Position numbers and translations under genes: made by a program. Positions 1 to 7,958 of a DNA stretch of 21,347 bases are shown here, piece by piece. A model generated the notes under the pieces. It had not been told where the DNA came from and ran no database searches. It was given only the letters and a program-made list of their open reading frames with translations. Numbering within the stretch: the first letter of the stretch is position 1; each line of letters opens with the position of its first letter. The DNA is taken from the NCBI GenBank assembly GCA_029856445.1, contig JAHQWY010000020.1, positions 1 to 21,347 of the forward strand, read 5' to 3'. Source of the DNA: Promethearchaeia archaeon (GTDB lineage: Archaea; Asgardarchaeota; Lokiarchaeia; Sigyniarchaeales; SOKP01).

Positions 1-77
1 CAGGGCATGAATTTGAAAAATTACTTAAATCTGATTCTATTTCCATAAAAACAACCAATTTATATTTTTATAATTAA
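1..77 (+). CDS. C-terminal tail of a truncated upstream gene (unidentified)
   Basis: The third frame is open from the window edge to a TAA at 75-77 and encodes about 24 residues (GHEFEKLLKSDSISI...NLYFYN). The composition looks like coding sequence, with a charged helix followed by a short hydrophobic end. The other two plus frames also close within the first 50 bases, so the evidence is only composition and position. The family cannot be told from so short a tail. The next 240 bases (78-317) hold no gene I can support. Confidence 0.35.
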   Translation, partial: GHEFEKLLKSDSISIKTTNLYFYN

Positions 78-317
78 AAAAATTCCTTATACCCGTTTTT
101 GTATTGAAATTTAACCCGTATAGCGATTAGAAATTTTTTTATTACTCAAAATTTCACGTGACTGAAAATCGAATATATTCTCTGATGCAAATAATATATA
201 TTTAGATAGATTATTTAAATGTTTCGTTCTTTACATAGTATTTGTTTTTACGATAATAATTAATGATGAATTCATGAAATTTATTGATATATTGGATTAT
301 GAGGATAATACGTCATG

Positions 318-950
318 TTATAAAAAAAATGGAAGATAAGTAGTAAAGCCAAACAAGATACCTCCTATAATACCTGAAATTAAACCACCCAAAACTCTCA
401 TAGGGTTATTGATGAGTCGATTATTATTTATTAAGTACCATAAACATAATAATATACTTAAAACTGACATCAAAGATCCAAATGCAAAGCAATAGTAAAT
501 AGTCTTCTCATGAGGATATTGAGAAGCAGAAATATCCTTTATTCCATTCAAATTTAACGGATTGATTCCAATAAAATCAATGAAATTATAAATTAATCGA
601 TCAGGTAAAGGATCCATAATCCAGATAATGAAAAAGGTTAAATAATTAAACAAGATCCCGAAAGCTAGAAAGATATAAACCGAACCAAGGATTAATCTGG
701 TTCTGGAAAATGTATCTTCTTGTTTATCAACCCCTACTAATCTTGATTGACGATAAACACCTCTCAATCTCAATAATGTTAAAATTCCTATAGAAAAAAT
801 TACAAATACGAATATATATTTGAGATATTTTGAAAAAATTATAAAAAATTCATTAAATGCTATACACCAGTTCTCTAAACCGTTGATTATATCATCTAAT
901 ACTTCTCCCGAGGAATGAGCTATTTTTTCTGGTTCCGAGAAATAGAGCAT
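318..950 (-). CDS. hypothetical four-helix membrane protein
   Basis: This is a 210-aa protein of unknown function. Four hydrophobic segments are visible at about residues 36-60, 86-112, 147-171 and 182-208. The last is glycine-rich (GGLISGIIGGILFG) and ends at the C-terminus. The N-terminal 35 residues are polar and acidic and lack a cleavable signal peptide. A basic stretch (RLRGVYRQSRL) follows the first helix and probably marks a cytoplasmic loop. I see no catalytic or metal-binding motif. The ATG at 950 lies about 28 nt downstream of a TATA-like element, so the transcript is probably leaderless. It is divergent from the MFS-like carrier at 1129 and shares its upstream region. Family unrecognised. 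Confidence 0.7.
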   Translation of the reverse strand: MLYFSEPEKIAHSSGEVLDDIINGLENWCIAFNEFFIIFSKYLKYIFVFVIFSIGILTLLRLRGVYRQSRLVGVDKQEDTFSRTRLILGSVYIFLAFGILFNYLTFFIIWIMDPLPDRLIYNFIDFIGINPLNLNGIKDISASQYPHEKTIYYCFAFGSLMSVLSILLCLWYLINNNRLINNPMRVLGGLISGIIGGILFGFTTYLPFFL

Positions 951-965
951 TACATAATAAAGTTA

Positions 966-986
966 AGACTTTTGTATTTAAAGTCT
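966..986. promoter_or_regulatory. TATA-overlapping inverted repeat, candidate operator for the minus-strand membrane gene
   Basis: A perfect 7-bp inverted repeat, AGACTTT/AAAGTCT, has arms at 966-972 and 980-986 and a 7-nt spacer. It contains the minus-strand TATA-like sequence CTTTAAATAC, centred about 28 nt before the ATG at 950. A dyad sitting on the TATA box is where a repressor dimer would block TBP/TFB. The repeat is seen directly; its role is inferred. Confidence 0.4.
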
Positions 987-1093
987 ACAAAATAATCAAA
1001 TATATAAGAAAAATTATCTCTCAAAGCTTTTTTTTTTATCCTTAGATCGATTTTTATACCTGTTACACGTGATCTACTTTGCTTTTTGTCTTT

Positions 1094-1103
1094 CTTTAAA
1101 TAA
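1094..1103 (+). promoter_or_regulatory. TATA-like box of the MFS-like gene
   Basis: CTTTAAATAA lies 26-35 nt upstream of the ATG at 1129, which is the archaeal TATA-to-TSS distance for a leaderless transcript. No Shine-Dalgarno sequence is present before this start, which fits leaderless initiation. Confidence 0.4.
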
Positions 1104-1128
1104 TTATTATCTAACATAAAAATGTATT

Positions 1129-2355
1129 ATGCATAACTCAAAAAATATTACAACTGGATCTTACTTTAATGTAAACTACATCTCGTATGTATTTATATAT
1201 TTGGTATATTCCTCCATTTTCGTTTTTCTTAATAATTATTTTCCAATTCTATTTTTTGACGTATTAAATATTAATCGAATTATGCTTGCTTTTCTACAAT
1301 TTCTAGCATATTCTGTATTATTATTACGCCCCGTGTTAGCTTCAATTATAGACAAGTATAAAATAAATGGTTATCAACGAAAATATTATATTATATTTTC
1401 AGGATACATATTTATTTTAATCTATATCTTGATGGTTTTTTCTATTACTAATATCATAAGTTTTGGATTTTTCTTAATTTTAATATTTCTTTCTGGCACT
1501 ATGTTAGATGTATCAACAAAATCATTAATTATTGATATTTCTCCAACTAATCAAAGTAAGAAAACTTCTTTTTTTTTTATAGCATTTGGTCAATCTATAG
1601 GGAAAACAATTCCTTTATTTTTATATCTTATTATAATAAATGATGTATATTCGATATATTCTTGGAATCTCCTTTTTATTACTAGTTCCATTTTTTTATT
1701 ACCTTTAATGAGTATTATACCATTTATTAGAGAAATAAAGCAAGAAAAATCTCCAATTATCGAAAATGCTGAAGGTTTTAATTCTTCTTATTCAAATGAC
1801 ATGATTGACTATCCAAATTTTAAGAAAATATTCACTTTATTTTGTATTTTTGTATTTTTTGCTTTTAGTGATATAATTTTTGTTTATCCCTTTTTCCCTT
1901 TTTTGTTGGTCAAGTTTGGGCCTAATAAATTTAATCTTTTTAATTTTTTTCTAATATTTTACTTTTTAATAAACATTTTGAGTGGTTTCATAGCGACTTT
2001 TATAATTAAAAGAATTAAGCCCAAAAAAATTATCTTAATATTAATCCCTATTATCGGCATTATATATGTATTATATACAATAGTCGATTTTGCGCAATTT
2101 ATTTTATTATATTTTACAGCTAGCTCTTTAGCGACAATTACGAATCTAAATATCTCAGTTTATATTATGAAATTTAAAAAAGGTAATAGGTCAATCTACT
2201 TTCATGTAATTTCTTCTTTTAGAAATTTGTCCTTGTTCATTTTTCTTCCATTAGGAACTTTACTGTCAAATTTTATCAACACAGAATATATTATAGTTAT
2301 CGGGGCCATATTGCTCAATTTCTCCATCATCCCTTTAATGTTTATAAAAATCTAA
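1129..2355 (+). CDS. MFS-like multi-pass membrane transporter
   Basis: A 408-aa protein that is almost entirely hydrophobic, with room for 11-12 transmembrane helices. An MFS motif-A-like loop is present after the second or third helix: RPVLASIIDKYKING followed by YQRK, with D75, G81, R84 and K85 matching the D-x-x-x-G-x-R-R/K pattern. A polar central loop of about 35 residues (around 205-240, rich in E, S and N) separates two six-helix halves, as in the major facilitator superfamily. The substrate cannot be predicted. The ATG at 1129 is preferred because the ATG at 1122 runs into a stop after four codons. It is a single-gene unit, divergent from the 210-aa membrane protein. Confidence 0.65.
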   Translation: MHNSKNITTGSYFNVNYISYVFIYLVYSSIFVFLNNYFPILFFDVLNINRIMLAFLQFLAYSVLLLRPVLASIIDKYKINGYQRKYYIIFSGYIFILIYILMVFSITNIISFGFFLILIFLSGTMLDVSTKSLIIDISPTNQSKKTSFFFIAFGQSIGKTIPLFLYLIIINDVYSIYSWNLLFITSSIFLLPLMSIIPFIREIKQEKSPIIENAEGFNSSYSNDMIDYPNFKKIFTLFCIFVFFAFSDIIFVYPFFPFLLVKFGPNKFNLFNFFLIFYFLINILSGFIATFIIKRIKPKKIILILIPIIGIIYVLYTIVDFAQFILLYFTASSLATITNLNISVYIMKFKKGNRSIYFHVISSFRNLSLFIFLPLGTLLSNFINTEYIIVIGAILLNFSIIPLMFIKI

Positions 2356-2408
2356 TTATGGAATATTGTAAATGTTATTAAGGATTTCAAATTAAAAGTT
2401 TAATAAAG

Positions 2409-2440
2409 AAAAAAAAATAGGAGAATCCAATAAGGATTCT
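2409..2440 (-). terminator. hairpin plus T9 terminator-like structure
   Basis: A 7-bp perfect stem AGAATCC/GGATTCT with loop AATAA is followed on the minus strand by CCTA and then nine Ts. A hairpin is not required for archaeal termination, but a T run is. This serves the minus-strand element upstream of it and no annotated protein gene. Confidence 0.5.
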
Positions 2441-2448
2441 AAAACTAA

Positions 2449-2484
2449 TTAACCATCTCCTGTTCCGTGAGGCATAATCGGCAT
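2449..2484 (-). CDS. possible 11-residue microprotein MPIMPHGTGDG
   Basis: ATG at 2484 to TAA at 2449 encodes MPIMPHGTGDG, with an in-frame stop (TAA, 2497-2499) just upstream. A perfect GGAGGT lies immediately before the ATG. That is too close for the first ATG but about 9 nt from the second (ATG at 2475, MPHGTGDG). The ribosome-binding site and the first ATG fall inside the hairpin described for this locus. The peptide is Gly/Pro-rich and could also be the relic of a protein C-terminus. Translation is unproven. Confidence 0.25.
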   Translation of the reverse strand: MPIMPHGTGDG

Positions 2485-2720
2485 ACCTCCACCCTTTTAT
2501 TGTGGATTAATATAATATTTTAGTTTATGTTTTTAAATTAAACTAAAAAAATGAATTTAGAAAGAGTTGTTTAAATTTATTATAGCACTTTTAATAGTAA
2601 TTTTTAAAATTTTCTTCATTTTAAAATAAAATATCCATCTAAAATTATAAAAAGATAACAAGATTATTAAGAAAATAGATAAAGCTCTATAATCAAGGTA
2701 AAGAAATTAATATTTTCTAC

Positions 2721-5700
2721 ATGCCTGTACATTTTAATTATGAAACTTTAGAAGATCTATCCACAGGAAAAGGATTAAACCAAATACAATATATTTTTGA
2801 TACACTTAATTCAGAGCTTGCTGATTATCTAGGAATACAACCCCTATACCAAAGCATAGTAATTAGAAAACCTGATATCCCAAATTTAGACAAACAAGTA
2901 TATCCATCCATCCTTGATCTTGGCGTTCAAAGAAGTGTCCAAAAAGGTAAATTAAGGATATTATTTCTATTGGATGACCAATTTATGAGATATTTGCCCA
3001 TTATTTTATTTAGGGAGGCATGTTATAGTTTCATTCCAAATGAGCGGAGTGAACTTGTTAAAATATGTGTTAACCAAATTATTGAAATTAATCTCAGTAA
3101 TTTATCAGTTATTAAGGGTTGGAAGACTCTAATAAGAGATTCTCTAGTAGATAGGGATTTTATTTCCTCTGATTTAGACAGGTTACAGAAATTTTTTAAA
3201 ATTGAGGCCAAAGATCCGTTTGAGTCAGCAACCCAATTTTTCTTCAAGGAAGTAAGGGAAAATATTTTATTGTGTCAAAATGAAAATATTGATAGGTTTT
3301 ACGACATAATTTTTGAGAATTATGCCCTTAAAACATCAAGATCTTTATTTAATCCCGAGATTATTGAAACTTTAAGGATATTGATTCAAATTTTCTATGA
3401 AACTAAGATTTATTTAAGTTTAACAGATTTTGAAACCCTTTTTAAAAAATACAAGAGAAGTGGGTTTATTGATACAAATTTAAGCTTGAGAAAATTTAGC
3501 GAAAACATGCTATGGATTAATAAATGTTCTTCAATCGCTCCTTCGTATGATTATTCTTACAGTAGTATTGATCTTTTTCTGATTATTGGTACTTTAAAAT
3601 TCAATCCCCTATTAGAAAAGGGGAAAATCAAAACGGAAATAGAAGGATGGCCCTTTTTTTATCTATTAAAGTTCTCAACAAATAGTTTTGCATTAGATGT
3701 GTCTGTATCATTCCATGTTCCAAAAATATATTTAAAAGATTTTTCGGATTTTATTAATAAATTGGAGGAAGATGGTTACATTATTGAATGTAAATTGTAT
3801 CTCCCCTTAAACAAAACAGATCACGTAAATTTAAATTATTATTCAGACATAAAAAATACAGTAAAAATAATTGATCCAAATAGTTCCAATTATAAAAGAA
3901 AATATGAAATTGAATTCAATATAGAATATCTAAAAGTTGCCCACCCACCTTCGCTCTCTATTTTTGATTATATTATTTTAGAACGTGTAAGGATGGTTTC
4001 TGTTACTGGTTTAACCTTTGATAAAAGAAAAGAAACTTTAAATGCAATAAAAGAAGATGTTGAAAATGAATTAAGAAAACAATTGAATTTTAATAGAGAG
4101 TTCAAGAACAATATAGAAAAAATTCTGAATTCACCCAAACTGAGAATTCAATTTTTAGATTTTTTAGAATACAATCAAGGTCAGGGATTTTTGTATTTTT
4201 ATTCTCAACTAAATCAAATTTTAAATTATTTAAGCCTAATTGAAGAAATTTTTAAAAGTAAACCTGACATTTCAAATATCCACCAGCTTCAATCATATCT
4301 AAACTTTACATTAGAATCTCAAATCATAGAAGAGCGTGTGCTTCTCCAAAATGATAAAATAAAAAAAATTATTACCCATGACTTTATTCCTTTATATTTT
4401 CATTCTAAAAGTGAATTTAAAGAAAAATTGGAGAACACCCAAGCTTTTTATGATGTTTTAAATTCATGCTTTAATCTCAAAATCTTAAATTTAGATAGTG
4501 TCAAAAAAATCATTGAGATTCCTCATTTATATAAAGAAATTTATCATTCAAGAGAAAAGAAATACAGAGAATTATTCAAGCCTGTAAATTTATATAAAAT
4601 TACAAACGAGATGATTGAAACTACAATCAAAAGAATGTTAAATTCCAAACCTCCGATCTTGAAGCCTATGGTAATCAATACAATATTAACAAATACTTTC
4701 GCGAAATATTATCCAGAGGTAATACTAAAAGACACACCTGATGTCTGGTATGGGATTAAAAAACTGAAGATTTACTTTCCAAGAATATATATACATAGAA
4801 TGGCGGATTTATATTCTGATGAAAAATTTATTCGCTTATTGATTTATTTCATAAATATAAAAGAAAAGAGACTTTTTTTATCTGTTTTATGGTCAGTTTT
4901 TAAGGATTCCGTCATTTCAATCAGCCGATATTTTTGGAGGGGAGTTATGAGAAGTGTAAGATTTGATGCAAGGAACTTCTATGATTTTGAAAAAGGATGT
5001 TATTTTTATTCAGAAGATTTATTTAATCAGTTTCAATCATCTACCAAAAAGATTTTTGATGAAAAAATAGAATGGCCTGATTATTCATTAGCTAATAATA
5101 TACAGAAACTTTTTTGGCCAGAAAATAAAGAGATGCAAGATTTAGTTAATGTAATAACTTATAGAATTTCACATCAAGATATTAATTTTAATTTGAAAGA
5201 GTTAAATACTTTAGTAAATTTTATTAGAAATATAGAAACTTATTTCTTAGATCATATTAAGTTTCTTGAAGCAAAAAACAGGAAGTACTTTAAAAGGTAT
5301 CTAAAGTCTATAAGATTTCTAGCAGCATTTCAGAAATTTGGTTTTTCTCAATATTATTTATATTTTCGTCCTTTTTTCTATAAATCTCCGACTTTTGAAA
5401 TTGATTTCAAACAATTATTTATAAATTCTTTCCAACATATTAAATATCCTGCCTATATTAATCCAAATCCATCAATTTTTATTGAATATCTTTTTCCCTT
5501 TAGAAATCCTAATAAAGCTTATATAAACTGGCTTGTAAAATCTAAAAAAAATGTTTCTGAGTATTGTATGTTTTATAAAAAGAAAATTTATGATATTATT
5601 CACTTTGATCGCAATTTGACAAAAATAGGGTGGAATTATTCACCTATTCGGTTTAAGTCTTACGCACAAGATATTTTGTTCAACCCTAAATATGAACCAG

Positions 5701-6365
5701 AGCTTTCAGCAATAAGAGAATTCGATCTTAGCTCAATTTCTGAGCCTACTATCTATGGATTTGGCACAAAAGAATATGAAACTCTAACTCAAATATATAA
5801 TATTCATTCTCTTGATGCTAAATCATATTTAGGAACAAAAAATTATTCAATTATTAATAATTTTACTGAACTCCTAAAAAAGAAATTAATATTTCCTTAT
5901 TTTTCTTTAAAGAATTTAGATTTTCAAGAAAAAGTTTCAATTATCCTACCAGAAATAAAACAAGAATTCAATGAAAAAATAATAAAAATATTTAGTTTTT
6001 TTAATGTGTGTCGAATATATGAAATTGAAGGAGAATTTTTCATATTTGGCTTCCCACAAGAAAGAGTTTTTGAAAATGGATTACTTATTGAAATTTGGTT
6101 TCCAAAATGTGAATTAGATGAATTTTTTGATATATTTGAATTAATATTTCATTATTTAGGGATTAAACATTATATAATTTTAACAGATTTAGTGAATGGT
6201 AAGACTTTATTAAAATCAGTCTATGGAAATTTAGATTTTTTGAAGGGATACAATCCCTTATTAAATCTTATTTGGAATGATAGGGATAAGATTTGGATGA
6301 ATCATAAGCTTTTCAATGAGAAATTTGAACCAATTTATCCAGATTTGATAAAAAAGGGTAAATAA
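2721..6365 (+). CDS. 1214-aa orphan protein, possibly with RAM/Lrp-like modules
   Basis: A very large soluble protein with no signal peptide or clear transmembrane helix, rich in I, K, F, N and Y. I do not recognise the family. Two stretches look like beta-alpha-beta units of RAM (Lrp/AsnC effector) type: around residues 322-350 (SVSFHVPKIYLKDFSDFINK onward) and around 1118-1150 (LLIEIWFP, an amphipathic helix, KHYIILTD). The second is preceded by a possible small helix-turn-helix (FTELLKKKLIFPYFSLKNL, around 1049-1067). The middle 600 residues are alpha-helical with many aromatic residues. The N-terminal third includes ILFREACYSFIP near residue 95, without a metalloprotease HExxH. The gene is monocistronic and converges on trm5 with an 11-bp gap. 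The RAM assignment is weak inference from secondary-structure pattern. Confidence 0.75.
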   Translation: MPVHFNYETLEDLSTGKGLNQIQYIFDTLNSELADYLGIQPLYQSIVIRKPDIPNLDKQVYPSILDLGVQRSVQKGKLRILFLLDDQFMRYLPIILFREACYSFIPNERSELVKICVNQIIEINLSNLSVIKGWKTLIRDSLVDRDFISSDLDRLQKFFKIEAKDPFESATQFFFKEVRENILLCQNENIDRFYDIIFENYALKTSRSLFNPEIIETLRILIQIFYETKIYLSLTDFETLFKKYKRSGFIDTNLSLRKFSENMLWINKCSSIAPSYDYSYSSIDLFLIIGTLKFNPLLEKGKIKTEIEGWPFFYLLKFSTNSFALDVSVSFHVPKIYLKDFSDFINKLEEDGYIIECKLYLPLNKTDHVNLNYYSDIKNTVKIIDPNSSNYKRKYEIEFNIEYLKVAHPPSLSIFDYIILERVRMVSVTGLTFDKRKETLNAIKEDVENELRKQLNFNREFKNNIEKILNSPKLRIQFLDFLEYNQGQGFLYFYSQLNQILNYLSLIEEIFKSKPDISNIHQLQSYLNFTLESQIIEERVLLQNDKIKKIITHDFIPLYFHSKSEFKEKLENTQAFYDVLNSCFNLKILNLDSVKKIIEIPHLYKEIYHSREKKYRELFKPVNLYKITNEMIETTIKRMLNSKPPILKPMVINTILTNTFAKYYPEVILKDTPDVWYGIKKLKIYFPRIYIHRMADLYSDEKFIRLLIYFINIKEKRLFLSVLWSVFKDSVISISRYFWRGVMRSVRFDARNFYDFEKGCYFYSEDLFNQFQSSTKKIFDEKIEWPDYSLANNIQKLFWPENKEMQDLVNVITYRISHQDINFNLKELNTLVNFIRNIETYFLDHIKFLEAKNRKYFKRYLKSIRFLAAFQKFGFSQYYLYFRPFFYKSPTFEIDFKQLFINSFQHIKYPAYINPNPSIFIEYLFPFRNPNKAYINWLVKSKKNVSEYCMFYKKKIYDIIHFDRNLTKIGWNYSPIRFKSYAQDILFNPKYEPELSAIREFDLSSISEPTIYGFGTKEYETLTQIYNIHSLDAKSYLGTKNYSIINNFTELLKKKLIFPYFSLKNLDFQEKVSIILPEIKQEFNEKIIKIFSFFNVCRIYEIEGEFFIFGFPQERVFENGLLIEIWFPKCELDEFFDIFELIFHYLGIKHYIILTDLVNGKTLLKSVYGNLDFLKGYNPLLNLIWNDRDKIWMNHKLFNEKFEPIYPDLIKKGK

Positions 6366-6376
6366 TATATTTTCGT

Positions 6377-7537
6377 CTAAGAGTTTGAATATTTCATAAA
6401 TAGATCAACTACAACTAATTCTGCTTTAGGAGAGTAAGATTTTACAATTTTAGAGTCTATTATTTTCTCAATTTTCCAATTGAATCCATTTAGCTTCTTC
6501 TTTAAACTATTTAATGTTTTGTTTATTGCTTTTGGCTTTTCTGAAAACTGGTAAAAGTGCAGGATCCCTCCCGATTTTTTCATTAAGATGCAGCCTACAT
6601 CAATGAAATTAATAGAATCTTCAGGTAAATTCATTATTATCCTGTCGATTTTATTATGTAGTTTCTTTCCTAACTGATTTGATGGATTAATTAAATCTCT
6701 AATATTCATGTTATAGGGAAAGATATTTCCCAAAAGTTTATTTAAACCAATATTTTTTTTGAGAAAACTGTAAGCAGTAGGATTCAAATCGAATGCATGG
6801 ATCTTTACTGGATTTAATTTAGCTATTTGGATTGAAAAAGTTCCAACCCCGCTAAACATGTCAACAATCACCTCGTTTTCTAGTATCCCACTTTTCGCAA
6901 TTCTACGTCTTTCATAAACCAACCTTGGCGAAAAGTAGGTAGTTTTAATGTCAAGGTGGAAAACACAATCATTTTCTTTATGTGCAGTTTCAGTATTATT
7001 TTCACCTGCTAAATAGGTTAAAACTCTTAATCGGTATGAGCCTTTGATTTCACTTTGTTTTTCAAAGACAGATAAAACATTTTTATTTACGTCAATTACT
7101 GCGTTTCCTACTAAGTGTTTAAATTTCTCAAATTCACTACTATTTATTTGATTTGGTTTCTCAAACTCGAGAATTGCGATATTTCCGATAATATCATAAG
7201 ATCTTGGAATTAAATTTAAGCAATTAGATGGAATTTTCCCTCTTAAAGCATCCTCCAAGGTTCTATATTTGAAATTTGGATTACTAATCCCTTTCTTAGA
7301 AACTACTTCAAAGTAGATAAGACTTTCCATCATTCTAATTAACTTATCAACATTTTTTTTATTTTCCACCAATGGGAATAGGATATCGTTTTCTATATGT
7401 TCTGTTTTATATTTTTGGTCTATGATTGAATCAAACCTGAAATGATCTTTTATAAGTTGGATAAAAAGCTGTGCATCTTTTTTTTCAAGCTTTATGAATC
7501 TGATTTTGACTTTGTTATTTAGAACTTTGTCATTCAT
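6377..7537 (-). CDS. trm5: tRNA (guanine-N1)-methyltransferase Trm5
   Basis: A 386-aa SAM-dependent methyltransferase that makes m1G37 in tRNAs with G at position 37, preventing +1 frameshifting. Visible parts, in order: an N-terminal D1-like domain (about 1-75); the D2 signature IPRSYDIIGNIAILEF (residues 110-125); the linker SPRLVYERRRIAK (203-215); SAM motif I VDMFSGVGTFSIQIAK (225-240); the acidic ribose-binding residue in HAFDLNP (247-253); and the catalytic-loop signature NLPE (303-306) followed by GGILHFYQF. The length fits the D1-containing Trm5b type. The ATG at 7537 overlaps the end of the DUF371 gene by 8 bp, so it is the last gene of a translationally coupled set with DUF371 and tgtA. 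A Taw22-like role in wyosine synthesis cannot be excluded. Confidence 0.92.
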   Translation of the reverse strand: MNDKVLNNKVKIRFIKLEKKDAQLFIQLIKDHFRFDSIIDQKYKTEHIENDILFPLVENKKNVDKLIRMMESLIYFEVVSKKGISNPNFKYRTLEDALRGKIPSNCLNLIPRSYDIIGNIAILEFEKPNQINSSEFEKFKHLVGNAVIDVNKNVLSVFEKQSEIKGSYRLRVLTYLAGENNTETAHKENDCVFHLDIKTTYFSPRLVYERRRIAKSGILENEVIVDMFSGVGTFSIQIAKLNPVKIHAFDLNPTAYSFLKKNIGLNKLLGNIFPYNMNIRDLINPSNQLGKKLHNKIDRIIMNLPEDSINFIDVGCILMKKSGGILHFYQFSEKPKAINKTLNSLKKKLNGFNWKIEKIIDSKIVKSYSPKAELVVVDLFMKYSNS

Positions 7538-7958
7538 TTACTTCAAAACTTATCAATAATTTTGCTTTGGGATTTTTTAAGGTTCGAGTTAAATCTCTAT
7601 TCAATTCAATTGATGATTTTGAGCAGTTTATTAAAGCAGTTCTCTCACATATAAAATTGCTTTTACGAAAAACCATATCATTTTTATCTAATAATCGTAA
7701 TCTTTTATTTCCAAATCCATAAAAATAATCTTGCTTATTACCTACTTTTAAAATAACAGTAATCTTTCTTTCATTTTTTATATGGTTCTTTAATTCTGAA
7801 GTTAAGTCACTACAAGCTTTTGATGCGTTTACCCCTATAATACAATCTCCTTTTTTAGTCAGGCTTTTATGTTTAGTAATTTCTATTGTAGATTTATGTG
7901 TACATAATACATTCTCATGTCCAAACGCATGAATTCTTTCTACTTCTTTCAATATCAC
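7530..7958 (-). CDS. DUF371 family protein
   Basis: A 142-aa protein matching the archaeal/eukaryotic DUF371 family. The hallmark segments are FGHENVLCTHKSTIEIT (residues 12-28), LTKKGDCIIGVNASKAC (33-49) and a C-terminal RKSNFICERTALI stretch (98-110). Family function is not established. A nucleic-acid or metal-related role is often supposed on the basis of conserved His, Thr and Asp residues. The start is a GTG whose last bases overlap the TGA of tgtA (GTGA), preceded by AAGGTT as a weak ribosome-binding site. Its 3' end overlaps trm5 by 8 bp. Being locked between two tRNA-modifying enzymes suggests a role in tRNA metabolism, by inference. Confidence 0.88.
   Translation of the reverse strand: MILKEVERIHAFGHENVLCTHKSTIEITKHKSLTKKGDCIIGVNASKACSDLTSELKNHIKNERKITVILKVGNKQDYFYGFGNKRLRLLDKNDMVFRKSNFICERTALINCSKSSIELNRDLTRTLKNPKAKLLISFEVNE

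Larger units (their letters stand above)
2409..2510 (-). ncRNA. candidate structured small RNA with two hairpins and a T tract
   Basis: Read on the minus strand, this GC-richer island in a very AT-rich intergenic gap contains a stem GAGGTAT/ATGCCTC (7 bp with one G-T pair, loop GCCGATT), extendable by a bulged G to GT/AC. A second hairpin follows, AGAATCC/GGATTCT at 2422-2440 with loop AATAA, and then nine Ts. A TATA-like TTTAAAAA at about 2530-2537 would place the start near 2508. The layout is that of a short stand-alone transcript of about 100 nt. It also encloses the 11-codon ORF listed separately. I do not recognise it as a known RNA family. Confidence 0.4.

Noticed and set aside
262..268. 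ATGATGA resembling a C box of an archaeal C/D guide RNA
   Set aside because: No CTGA D box or C'/D' pair is found at the required spacing.
254..319. A 21-codon plus-strand ORF (ATG AAA TTT ATT ...) ahead of and overlapping the end of the 210-aa gene
   Set aside because: It has no ribosome-binding site, lies in a very AT-rich spacer and runs into the opposite-strand gene end; nothing supports translation.
3023..3247. A 74-codon minus-strand ORF inside the 1214-aa gene
   Set aside because: It is a shadow of the long plus-strand frame, with no promoter, ribosome-binding site or recognisable domain. The same applies to the opposite-strand ORFs within the SDR, ThDP, DUF39 and rqcH genes.
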